This document shows, piece after piece, positions 1-5,756 of a DNA stretch of 22,339 nucleotides. The stretch lies in NCBI GenBank assembly GCA_018700535.1, contig JABITQ010000035.1, positions 1-22,339 of the forward strand, in the 5' to 3' direction. The translations under genes and the position numbers were made by a program. The notes beneath the pieces were generated by a model. That model ran no database searches. It had not been told where the DNA came from and saw only the letters and a list, made by a program, of their open reading frames with translations. This stretch comes from Candidatus Uhrbacteria bacterium (GTDB lineage: Bacteria > Patescibacteriota > Patescibacteriia > UBA9934 > GWF2-40-263). Numbering within the stretch: the first letter of the stretch is position 1; each line of letters opens with the position of its first letter.

Positions 1-720
1 AAAGCGCGCGAAGTCGCACCTGAACTCACAGCAAACATTTGTGAAGGTTCGGTCAGTGCGCTAGATAAATGGTGGACGGATAAGTTCAGACTTACCACTT
101 GCTCGATGGTTCTTGACTGGACCGAGCGTGGGTCACGAAAAGATTCTGAGCGTGTTCGCGCGCTCAATGAATTGATTCGTGTCACACATCCGCAAGGATT
201 GGTCTGGCTGACGTTCAATTACAAGTCGATGAACAACAAGCTGTTCAAAGCTTGGGTGACAGCCCTGCGCGAAGCTGGTTGCGACATCTCCAATCTTTCG
301 GGAATGGTGGTGCCGACAACAATGCGTGGGGACAGAAAACCAAAGTTCGCCTTCTGGTCGATCATGTTCTCTCCGAATGGACAGGACATCAGACTGAACG
401 ATCCGAGTTCGTTCCTCTTTCTCTTTGAGACTGAGAGGACAAAGTTTAAGCGAGCAAGGCAGAACAAGCCGAAAGCACGCTCCGACTTCGATGAGGTGCA
501 ACACGAACGCTTCGTGGTTATCGACCCGTTCGACAAGTACAACGAGCGAGAAGACACAGCAGCTGTTCGACAAACACTACTGAAAGAGCTGACTCGCTGG
601 AATCAAAAGGGAGGTGAAAGCCGAATCCCGATTGACCTGCGTGTGGCAAATCTATTCGGTGGTGAATGGCGAATCCTCGATCAACTACGACGGCGTGGAC
701 TCATCAGTTTTCAGCGCTAA
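1..720 (+). CDS. Methyltransferase-like protein, 3' part (5' end outside window)
   Basis: The frame is open from the first base, so the gene begins upstream; an in-frame ATG at 106 lies inside the domain and is unlikely to be the start. The visible 239 residues begin with a pattern typical of the second half of a class I SAM-dependent methyltransferase: a strand (LTTCSMVLDW), a helix with DSERVRALNELIRV, then a turn and strand HPQGLVWLTFN, matching the usual 'R-x-LKPGG-x-L-x-x' stretch. The SAM-binding GxGxG loop would lie upstream and cannot be seen, so substrate and activity are unknown. The last 80 residues are charged and end in a short segment (VANLFGGEWRILDQLRRRGL) that could be a small helical or winged-helix module. 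A hairpin terminator follows immediately, so this is the last gene of its transcript. Coding is well supported; the methyltransferase assignment is an inference from pattern. Confidence 0.55.
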   Translation, partial: KAREVAPELTANICEGSVSALDKWWTDKFRLTTCSMVLDWTERGSRKDSERVRALNELIRVTHPQGLVWLTFNYKSMNNKLFKAWVTALREAGCDISNLSGMVVPTTMRGDRKPKFAFWSIMFSPNGQDIRLNDPSSFLFLFETERTKFKRARQNKPKARSDFDEVQHERFVVIDPFDKYNEREDTAAVRQTLLKELTRWNQKGGESRIPIDLRVANLFGGEWRILDQLRRRGLISFQR

Positions 721-726
721 CCTCAA

Positions 727-757
727 AGGAGGCACCATTTACGGGTGCCTCCTATTT
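727..757 (+). terminator. Intrinsic terminator after methyltransferase-like gene
   Basis: A perfect 10-bp GC-rich stem (AGGAGGCACC at 727-736 with GGTGCCTCCT at 744-753, 7-nt loop) is followed by ATTTT. It starts 6 nt after the stop codon. Confidence 0.85.
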
Positions 758-782
758 TAATACCCACCTTTACTTTCTTCTC

Positions 783-811
783 TTGACGCAGCCAATTATT
801 GTTGTTAGTCT
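783..811 (+). promoter_or_regulatory. Sigma70-like promoter for the glycosylase-like operon
   Basis: TTGACG at 783-788, a 17-bp spacer, then TAGTCT at 806-811. The predicted start near 818 gives a leader of about 45 nt carrying a GGAG SD at 853-856 before the ATG at 862. Confidence 0.5.
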
Positions 812-861
812 CAGTCCTCTGCATAAATCCGTTGCAGATGGGTTAAACCCACGGAGAAGTG

Positions 862-1473
862 ATGTCGCTCTTTTTGAATAATATTGATGCGCTTGCAACA
901 GCGCTTGTCGGACGAAATCTCACGCTGCCGAATGGGCAGGTTGTAGAAATCACAAAAGTGGATTCATACCACCGCTCAGCAAACGATTCTGGCCCCTACA
1001 AACCCATCCTCGTCATGGAGCCGGGCTCGGTGTTCACCCCCAAGGTGATGGGACATGCGATGTTCCTGATCGCTGCACTCGATGGTGGTGAGCGGGGTGG
1101 GTGTGTGCGGATCACTGGAATCAAGACGGCAGAAAACGAGGTGATCACCGGCGGTGGTCGTGTCGGCAAGTATGTCGGGTTTGATCACCAGCAGACTGGA
1201 CGTGTCGAAGTAATTGATGACGACGGTAATCTCAAGCTCACCGTCGAAGGTGTGCTGGTTCCACAAATGCCGAAGTCGACAGGTGCAGGAGTGGAGAAAA
1301 AAGGCACACCTCTGACCGAAACGATTATCGCCAAGTATGCAGACGAACTTCCTCTGTATTACACGGAGTTCTGCGAACCAGCAGATACGTCGTTCGAGGA
1401 TCTCCTTCAGGAAGTGAGGGATGACTGGGGAACAGAAGAAGAACTCAAAGACCGGCTGAAAGGATACCTCTAG
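862..1473 (+). CDS. Divergent methylpurine-DNA glycosylase (AAG/MPG)-like protein with extra C-terminal module
   Basis: 203 residues from ATG 862; an in-frame GTG at 859 is possible, but the GGAG SD (853-856) fits the ATG with 5 nt. Residues 8-125 can be laid over the AAG/MPG family by eye. An N-terminal helix ending ALVGRNL resembles 'LA..LLGK.L'. GQVVEI at 25-30 places a Glu (E29) where the family has its catalytic Glu (..IVETEAY..). EPGSVFTPKVMGHAMFLI matches '.PG.vYvY..YG.h.clNv'. CVRITGI (Arg83) matches 'vLiRAleP'. GGGRVGKYVGFD (97-108) matches 'GPGKL..ALGI'. The family removes alkylated purines by cutting the N-glycosidic bond in base excision repair. The usual Tyr residues of the base pocket are not clearly kept, so substrate may differ. 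Residues 152-199 form an extra tail also found in the next gene's product. Coding is certain; the family call is an unverified eye alignment. Confidence 0.5.
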   Translation: MSLFLNNIDALATALVGRNLTLPNGQVVEITKVDSYHRSANDSGPYKPILVMEPGSVFTPKVMGHAMFLIAALDGGERGGCVRITGIKTAENEVITGGGRVGKYVGFDHQQTGRVEVIDDDGNLKLTVEGVLVPQMPKSTGAGVEKKGTPLTETIIAKYADELPLYYTEFCEPADTSFEDLLQEVRDDWGTEEELKDRLKGYL

Positions 1474-1483
1474 GAGCTGAGTT

Positions 1484-1867
1484 ATGGCCTTGGCACACAC
1501 TGTCGCCGAAATGATCACCACTTCGTTTCGGAAGTGGTGTCGTGCAGGGCGCAAGGGTGTGTTCTGCAAAGCGCTCGAGAGAGAGCATGAAGGAATTCTG
1601 GATTACCCCGAGCGTATCCACACGGTTATGCTTGGTCTGCTGGATATAAAAATCCGCAAGGAGATCGAAAGCGCCCCGAAGAAAAAACGAGGGCGTATAG
1701 CAGAGACCATAGTCGAGCTTTTTATGAGTGAGATTGTGGATCTGTACCAACGAACACAGACAGATGTCCCATTCGATCAATTTCTGGACCTACTCAGACA
1801 GCAATTCCCAACGCAACAAGAGCTCGAGGTACACCTCGAGCAAAACGCTCCAAAGCAGCCAACCTAG
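1484..1867 (+). CDS. Unrecognised 127-aa protein sharing the C-terminal module of its upstream neighbour
   Basis: The second gene of a two-gene operon: the ATG lies 10 nt after the preceding stop, with AGGAG at 1472-1476 overlapping that stop codon. I do not recognise the family. The N-terminal 65 residues are basic and probably helical (SFRKWCRAGRKGVFCKAL; EREHEGILDYPERIHTVMLGLLD), followed by a KKKRGR stretch at 66-71. Residues 73-118 align with residues 152-199 of the upstream product with a two-residue gap. Shared positions include ETI, E, Y, D..F, L, R, T and EL...L, giving 13 identities over 46 positions by my count. No membrane segment or signal peptide is visible, so it is likely cytoplasmic. 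The shared tail and co-transcription suggest that both proteins bind the same partner or each other. A terminator overlaps the stop codon. Coding confidence is good; function is unknown. Confidence 0.75.
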   Translation: MALAHTVAEMITTSFRKWCRAGRKGVFCKALEREHEGILDYPERIHTVMLGLLDIKIRKEIESAPKKKRGRIAETIVELFMSEIVDLYQRTQTDVPFDQFLDLLRQQFPTQQELEVHLEQNAPKQPT

Positions 1868-1877
1868 GCTGCTTTTT
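1853..1877 (+). terminator. Intrinsic terminator overlapping the stop codon
   Basis: AAGCAGCC (1853-1860) pairs with GGCTGCTT (1867-1874) across a 6-nt loop and runs into TTTTT (1873-1877). The TAG stop (1865-1867) lies in the loop and base of the hairpin. Confidence 0.75.
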
Positions 1878-1896
1878 GAATTCCAACCTTTAGGCA

Positions 1897-1925
1897 TTGA
1901 CAATAACCCAACAAATTGCTAGGTT
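1897..1925 (+). promoter_or_regulatory. Sigma70-like promoter for the DGQHR gene
   Basis: TTGACA at 1897-1902, a 17-bp spacer, then TAGGTT at 1920-1925. The -35 is perfect and the -10 keeps TA...T. Predicted start is near 1932. Confidence 0.55.
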
Positions 1926-1931
1926 TCTTGG

Positions 1932-1975
1932 TCCGCAAAAATGCGGAAGTTTCAGTGAAACAAAGTAAGGAGGAG
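1932..1975 (+). promoter_or_regulatory. Structured leader: two small hairpins followed by a strong SD
   Basis: Two hairpins sit side by side in the predicted 5' leader. TCCGCA/TGCGGA (1932-1937 with 1942-1947) has an AAAA loop; GTTTC/GAAAC (1949-1953 with 1957-1961) has a 3-nt loop. AAGGAGGAG follows at 1967-1975, just before the ATG at 1978. The first hairpin begins at about the predicted +1, so it could protect the 5' end or act in control of this gene. Confidence 0.4.
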
Positions 1976-1977
1976 TC

Positions 1978-3054
1978 ATGGCTCTCAAAGAAATCGTCAT
2001 CAGCGGCGTATCAGTTATGAGACAAATGGGCAGTGATCTGCTTGTATTCGTAATCGATGCAACTGAACTACTGAAGTTTGCAACAACGCTTCGGTACGAG
2101 GACAGTCATCAGCTCGGCATCAACCGTGATTTGGTTCACAACCGCGTGAAGGAAATTGCGAAAGCGATGAAGCAACCCGATGCAACCATGCGTGGCGCCC
2201 TCCAGGGTGCCTTCTACGCTGGCGATGGTTGTGAATGGTGGTATGACGCCGAAGCCAAAACCCTTCGTGGAATGATCGAAACTGAAGATGGCAAAATTCT
2301 CGATGGATGCTTTCTCACCATTGATGATGGCCAACACCGACTCGCAGCACTCGAACTGCTCAGTGCTGCAGTGCTGGCAAATTGGCAATTCACGATCCAG
2401 GCTGGGCTCAACCTGACTCGTGAAAAGCGCATTGAAATGTTCTTGCAAGATGAGGAACGCAAGCGTGTAGCCAGACGTCTCGTGCTCGCAATGTGCAACG
2501 AGAGAGGAAGGTTCAAAAGCGACGCTGAGAAGGTTGCCTACAGCACAGCTCTTCTGCTCGATGCTCACCCAACCTCTCCATTCAAAGAACAGATCTTCTT
2601 TGGTCAAAGCACGCGTGTTCCGAAGGAAATGATCGCTGTCACCACATTGCTCAACCAACTGAAGGTGGCTTGTGGAAACGGAAAAGCAACACGATTGCGC
2701 TCCTTGCGTGATGAAAAAAAGAAGCAGGATGCAATCCTGCAGATGTTCATCGCAGCTTCTCAGCAGTGGCATTCCAGCTGGGGAAGGTCAGATCGAGTCC
2801 TTGGAAAGAACATCGCGTATCTTGCGCTGCTTCGTCTACTCATTGCGGGTGCAAACTTCCACGCGATCCTTAGGGGAGACTACCGCATCGAAAGCTTCCG
2901 AAAGGCATTCGAGATGGGTAGGAATTTCAAGTGGGAAAAGATGAAAGGTCCTGATGGATCAATGATCAACGCCACAGGCATTGCAGACAAGCTCGATGCC
3001 CACCTGGGCAACTGCATCATTGATGAGCAAGCGAGAACGTCTCCGGGTAAATAA
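1978..3054 (+). CDS. DGQHR-domain protein (DndB-related)
   Basis: 358 residues with a very strong SD (1967-1975) 2 nt before the ATG. The diagnostic motif DDGQHRLAAL lies at 116-125, inside the pattern of the DGQHR superfamily. That family includes DndB of the phosphorothioate DNA-modification system and related proteins in other DNA-modification loci. Upstream, HNRVKEIAKAM (54-64) matches the helix that precedes the core. After it comes a segment where DndB-like proteins carry a conserved acidic helix (REKRIEMFLQDEERKRVARR). No Dnd enzymes (DndA/C/D/E) are visible in the window, so it may be a stand-alone member; DndB itself acts as a transcriptional regulator in the systems studied. No signal peptide or membrane segment is seen. 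It has its own promoter and terminator, and lies near methyltransferase-like and DNA-glycosylase-like genes. The family call is fairly secure; the biological role is not. Confidence 0.75.
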   Translation: MALKEIVISGVSVMRQMGSDLLVFVIDATELLKFATTLRYEDSHQLGINRDLVHNRVKEIAKAMKQPDATMRGALQGAFYAGDGCEWWYDAEAKTLRGMIETEDGKILDGCFLTIDDGQHRLAALELLSAAVLANWQFTIQAGLNLTREKRIEMFLQDEERKRVARRLVLAMCNERGRFKSDAEKVAYSTALLLDAHPTSPFKEQIFFGQSTRVPKEMIAVTTLLNQLKVACGNGKATRLRSLRDEKKKQDAILQMFIAASQQWHSSWGRSDRVLGKNIAYLALLRLLIAGANFHAILRGDYRIESFRKAFEMGRNFKWEKMKGPDGSMINATGIADKLDAHLGNCIIDEQARTSPGK

Positions 3055-3072
3055 CCCGACACACTACGCAAC

Positions 3073-3103
3073 AGCCCCTGTGCATACGTGCATGGGGGCT
3101 TTT
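3073..3103 (+). terminator. Intrinsic terminator after the DGQHR gene
   Basis: A 12-bp stem (3073-3084 with 3089-3100, two G-T wobbles) closes a 4-nt loop and is followed by TTT at 3101-3103. The stop codon lies 19 nt upstream. Confidence 0.8.
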
Positions 3104-3106
3104 CAA

Positions 3107-3135
3107 TTGACATAAATCGCTATTTTCGCTAATCT
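3107..3135 (+). promoter_or_regulatory. Strong sigma70-like promoter for tig
   Basis: TTGACA at 3107-3112, a 17-bp spacer, then TAATCT at 3130-3135. The predicted start is near 3142, leaving about 20 nt before the ATG at 3162 with no SD-like sequence. Confidence 0.7.
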
Positions 3136-3161
3136 CCGCGCGTATTGAACTAAATATTGCT

Positions 3162-4454
3162 ATGCCAAACACAAAAATTGAGGAGCTAGAGCACAACAAG
3201 CTAAAGCTTACGTTTACGCTTACACAAGAAGATGCGAAGCCTTACCTTGATGAGGCTGCTCAGCGCATTTCAACTCAGAGCAAGATCCCTGGGTTTCGTC
3301 CTGGGAAGGCTGGGTATGAGATTGTGAAGCAGCGCGTTGGTGAGATGAAAATTTATGAGGAAGCGCTTGAGACGATTATTAGAAAGTCTTATGTACAGGC
3401 CTTACTTGCTAATGACATTGATACTGTTGGGTCACCAAAGATCGATGTAGAAAAGCTGGCTCCAGAGAACGACATCGTTTTTACTGCTGAGGTTTCAAGA
3501 ATGCCAACAGCAAAAACTCTCGCTGACTACCGCAAACTTAGCGTCGAAGCGAAGACTCAAAAAATTGAAGACAAGGACATCGACCTAGCTCTTCGCGACA
3601 TTCAGCGCATGCAGACAAAGGAAGTGCGTGCGACCGATAAGGAAGTTGTGGGTGAGGCTGACAAGATTGTTGTCTCAATGAACATGAAGCGTGACGGAGT
3701 AGGTGTTGAAGGAGGACAGGCTCCAAACCACGCAATTTATTTGAACGAGGATTACTACATCCCCGGACTCAAGAAAGAAGTTGTTGGAATGAAGGAAGGT
3801 GAAGAGCGAACATTCACACTCACTTTTCCAAAGGACCACGCGCAAAAGATGCTCGCTGGAAAACCTGTCGAGTTTGAACTCGCACTCAAAGAGCTTTACC
3901 ACCTAGAACCACCAACACTCGACGACGAGTTTGCAAAGGGTCTAGGAATGAAAGACTTTGCAGCACTCAAGGATGCGATTAGCAAAAACTTGCTTGCTGA
4001 AAAAGAGAAAGAAGAACAGGCACGCCAAGAACGCGAGATGCTCGAGATGGTTGCAACAAAATCAAAGTACGATGAAATCCCTGACCTCTTGCTAAACGAA
4101 GAGATCAACAAGATGGCAGCTGAACTTCAGCGCGCTGTAGAATCTCAAGGAGCTGAATTTGACAAGTACATCGAAAGCCTTGGGAAGACATTGGCACAAA
4201 TGAAAATGGACTTCACACCACAGGCACTCGTACGCATCAAGGTTGCACTCGCTATGCGTGCGGTCGCGGTTGCTGAAGAGATTAAGGTAGAGGACAAAGA
4301 GCTCGACGAAGAGCTCGACAAAGTCGCAGAGCAGTACAAAGAGAACAAAGAAGCTCGCGAGCAAGTCTTCACCCCACAATACCGAGACTACATGGAGCAG
4401 ATGCTTAAGAACCGAAAGGTGATTGAACTTCTACGTTCTGTAATGATCAAATAA
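3162..4454 (+). CDS. tig: Trigger factor (ribosome-bound chaperone)
   Basis: 430 residues, the normal length for the family. The N-terminal ribosome-binding domain contains the signature GFRPGKA at 44-50, which docks on ribosomal protein L23 next to the exit tunnel. The middle (about 150-245) has FKBP-type features, including YYIPGLKKEVVGMKEGEERTF followed by FPKDHAQKMLAGKPVEFELALKE after two intervening residues. From about residue 250 the protein becomes a long charged helical C-terminal chaperone domain. It has its own promoter and a 15-bp-stem terminator, so it is transcribed alone. It lacks an SD, in contrast to the genes to its left. In many bacteria tig lies next to clpP/clpX; here it does not. 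Confidence 0.95.
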   Translation: MPNTKIEELEHNKLKLTFTLTQEDAKPYLDEAAQRISTQSKIPGFRPGKAGYEIVKQRVGEMKIYEEALETIIRKSYVQALLANDIDTVGSPKIDVEKLAPENDIVFTAEVSRMPTAKTLADYRKLSVEAKTQKIEDKDIDLALRDIQRMQTKEVRATDKEVVGEADKIVVSMNMKRDGVGVEGGQAPNHAIYLNEDYYIPGLKKEVVGMKEGEERTFTLTFPKDHAQKMLAGKPVEFELALKELYHLEPPTLDDEFAKGLGMKDFAALKDAISKNLLAEKEKEEQARQEREMLEMVATKSKYDEIPDLLLNEEINKMAAELQRAVESQGAEFDKYIESLGKTLAQMKMDFTPQALVRIKVALAMRAVAVAEEIKVEDKELDEELDKVAEQYKENKEAREQVFTPQYRDYMEQMLKNRKVIELLRSVMIK

Positions 4455-4465
4455 ACAGCAGTTAA

Positions 4466-4505
4466 AACAATAGGATCATCGTAATGATGATCCTATTGTT
4501 TTTTT
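4466..4505 (+). terminator. Intrinsic terminator after tig
   Basis: A perfect 15-bp stem (4466-4480 with 4486-4500) with loop GTAAT is followed by a T run through 4505. Confidence 0.9.
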
Positions 4506-4530
4506 CAATTCAGAACAAACACGCTACAAT
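4503..4530 (+). promoter_or_regulatory. Promoter of a probable leaderless transcript (DUF167 gene)
   Basis: TACAAT at 4525-4530 is a good -10; a weak -35 (TTTCAA, 4503-4508) lies 16 bp upstream, overlapping the tig terminator tail. Only 9 nt separate the -10 from the ATG at 4540 and there is no SD, so the mRNA probably starts at or within a few bases of the start codon. Confidence 0.55.
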
Positions 4531-4539
4531 CTACCCACT

Positions 4540-4761
4540 ATGATCATAACCGCGCATGTAAAACCAAATGCGAGTTCGAATCGTGTTGAGTGGTTGGATG
4601 AGGACACTGTGAAGGTATGGGTGACGGCCGTTCCAGAGAAGGGGAAGGCGAACAAGGCTGTGGTGGAGCTGTTGTCGAAAGAGATGAGGGTGGCGAAATC
4701 GCGAATTGAGTTGATTCGTGGGGGGACGGCGCGTATGAAGCAGTTTGAAGTTCAAAAATAA
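4540..4761 (+). CDS. yggU: DUF167/UPF0235 (YggU-like) small protein
   Basis: 73 residues, slightly short of the usual 75-100. The layout is typical of the family: an N-terminal strand IITAHVKPNASSNRV; a central strand and loop VKVWVTAVPEKGKANKAVVELLSK, whose 'P..GKAN.A...LL.k' is the hallmark; and a C-terminal IELIRGGTARMKQFEV, matching 'v.i..G..sR.K.v.i'. The family is widespread and has a known fold but no settled biochemical role. The gene is probably on a leaderless mRNA. It converges on yidD, with one bidirectional terminator overlapping both stop codons. The ORF is short, but the motifs make it real. Confidence 0.88.
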   Translation: MIITAHVKPNASSNRVEWLDEDTVKVWVTAVPEKGKANKAVVELLSKEMRVAKSRIELIRGGTARMKQFEVQK

Positions 4762-4794
4762 AACACACCAGTTTAGCTGGTGTGTTTTATTTTT
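4754..4794. terminator. Bidirectional terminator between DUF167 gene and yidD
   Basis: A stem of at least 15 bp (4757-4771 with 4777-4791, loop TTTAG), extendable by A-T pairs on both sides, gives an A-rich left and a T-rich right flank so that it works for both strands. It overlaps the TAA of the plus gene (4759-4761) and the TAA of the minus gene (4787-4789). Confidence 0.9.
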
Positions 4795-5056
4795 CATCTA
4801 ACTCACACACTTCATCCACCCCTCCTTTCGACCATGGATTGCACCTCACAATCCTCCACACAGTCTTTACACCACCCTTTACCACCCCATACTTATCTAT
4901 CGCCTGAAAACCGTACTCTGAGCACGATGGATAAAACTGACAATATCCGTCGGGGTAAAACACCTTGGTCCATCCATGATCGAATGAGAGTGTCTTTTGG
5001 TAGATTCGAATGAGTAGCAAGGTTAAGTGTTTTGGGAAGTAGACAATGTGCCTCAT
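4787..5056 (-). CDS. yidD: Membrane protein insertion efficiency factor YidD
   Basis: 89 residues. It carries the YidD core: LIRIYQKTLSFDHGW, then YCQFYPSCSEYGFQAIDKYG and VKGGVKTVWRIVRCNPW, with the conserved Cys pair region (C in FYPSCSEY and C in RCNPW) and the amphipathic N-terminal helix. The protein is known to associate with the inner membrane and to aid YidC-dependent insertion. Its start overlaps the rnpA stop by 4 bp (ATGA arrangement), so translation is probably coupled. In most bacteria yidC follows; here the operon ends at yidD with a terminator, so yidC must be elsewhere. Confidence 0.92.
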   Translation of the reverse strand: MRHIVYFPKHLTLLLIRIYQKTLSFDHGWTKVFYPDGYCQFYPSCSEYGFQAIDKYGVVKGGVKTVWRIVRCNPWSKGGVDEVCELDEK

Positions 5057-5397
5057 ACCTTTAACAACTTTGCCTTTTGAAAACTCTTTATAATTTGTAG
5101 TTCGAGCTCTGCAGATGTTTTACCTACAGCCTCTTTCCTTATAAGAAGCGCAATGTCATAGCCTGCGGGAATGCTCTCTATCTGTTTCTCAACAATCGCA
5201 CGGACCTGACGCTTAAGTCGATTGCGTACCACAGCCTTCTTTGAAACCTTTAACCCTGCAACAGCAGTAAACCTTGAGACTTCCAAATTGTTTTTTCGAA
5301 ACTTCAAACTCACGTAAATACCAAAAACGCCTTTGCCTTTAGCAAAGAGCGTTTTTATATCTTTTTCTTGTTTGAGCCGATGTTCGCTAGGGAACAT
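5053..5397 (-). CDS. rnpA: Ribonuclease P protein component
   Basis: 114 residues, typical length. The start MFPSEHRLKQEKDIKTLF matches the family opening '.l....RL....dF..lf'. The RNA-binding RNR motif is present in SKKAVVRNRLKRQVRAI (about 52-68). The protein binds RNase P RNA and helps mature tRNA 5' ends. A strong SD (AAGGAGG on the minus strand, 5403-5409) lies 5 nt upstream of the start, in contrast to the leader-poor first genes. It is the middle gene of rpmH-rnpA-yidD, and its TGA stop is the only TGA stop I found in the window. Confidence 0.93.
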   Translation of the reverse strand: MFPSEHRLKQEKDIKTLFAKGKGVFGIYVSLKFRKNNLEVSRFTAVAGLKVSKKAVVRNRLKRQVRAIVEKQIESIPAGYDIALLIRKEAVGKTSAELELQIIKSFQKAKLLKV

Positions 5398-5411
5398 AAT
5401 TTCCTCCTTTA

Positions 5412-5549
5412 TTATGCGCTGAGTTTCTTGCGTCCCTTTGCACGACGGCGCTTAAGCACGTTGCGTCCGGTAGCCGTCTTCATGCGTGCGCGGAACCCGT
5501 GTGTTCTTGAGCGCTTTCGCTTCTTCGGCTGGAATGTTCGCTTTGGCAT
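5412..5549 (-). CDS. rpmH: 50S ribosomal protein L34
   Basis: 45 codons plus TAA. The product begins MPKRTFQPKKRKRSRTHGF and continues RARMKTATGRNVLKRRRAKG to end KKLSA, an unmistakable L34. It is the first gene of the rpmH-rnpA-yidD operon, 14 bp before rnpA. No SD is seen upstream; a GATAAT -10-like box lies 11 nt before the ATG. The position divergent from dnaA is the classic ancestral arrangement around the origin. Confidence 0.97.
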   Translation of the reverse strand: MPKRTFQPKKRKRSRTHGFRARMKTATGRNVLKRRRAKGRKKLSA

Positions 5550-5560
5550 AGTGAGATTAC

Positions 5561-5588
5561 ATTATCAAATTTGGGGTACTTCTTGAAC
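5561..5588 (-). promoter_or_regulatory. rpmH: Possible promoter of rpmH-rnpA-yidD
   Basis: On the minus strand, GTTCAA (5583-5588), a 16-bp spacer, then GATAAT (5561-5566), ending 11 nt before the ATG. The -35 is weak. The spacing suggests a leaderless or nearly leaderless rpmH mRNA. Confidence 0.35.
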
Positions 5589-5605
5589 GTCGAGATACTA
5601 ACATG

Positions 5606-5664
5606 CTATCCACAATTGATCAACCCTTTCCACAGTTATGGGGTACTTGCCCACATGTGGATAG
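5606..5664. promoter_or_regulatory. DnaA-box cluster upstream of dnaA
   Basis: CTATCCACA at 5606-5614 and its exact inverse TGTGGATAG at 5656-5664 each differ from the consensus TTATCCACA by one base. A weaker CTTTCCACA lies between them at 5626-5634. A 10-mer TGGGGTACTT is also repeated (5572-5581 and 5639-5648). The right-hand box falls inside the predicted dnaA promoter spacer. Confidence 0.65.
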
Positions 5665-5676
5665 ATAGTCTAAACT
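5647..5676 (+). promoter_or_regulatory. dnaA: Predicted dnaA promoter with embedded DnaA box
   Basis: TTGCCC at 5647-5652, an 18-bp spacer, then TAAACT at 5671-5676. The DnaA box at 5656-5664 lies between -35 and -10, so DnaA binding would be expected to block RNA polymerase. The leader would be about 74 nt with no SD near the ATG. Confidence 0.45.
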
Positions 5677-5756
5677 AATGACCACGACCAAGACGAACAG
5701 GGTTTTCATCCTCCGCCTTCTCCATTTTTATAAGAGGATTACATCTACCCGCGCCT

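Noticed and set aside
4780..5013. Plus-strand ORF opposite yidD
   Set aside because: Its composition is that of a complement shadow, while the minus strand encodes a clear YidD with all motifs.
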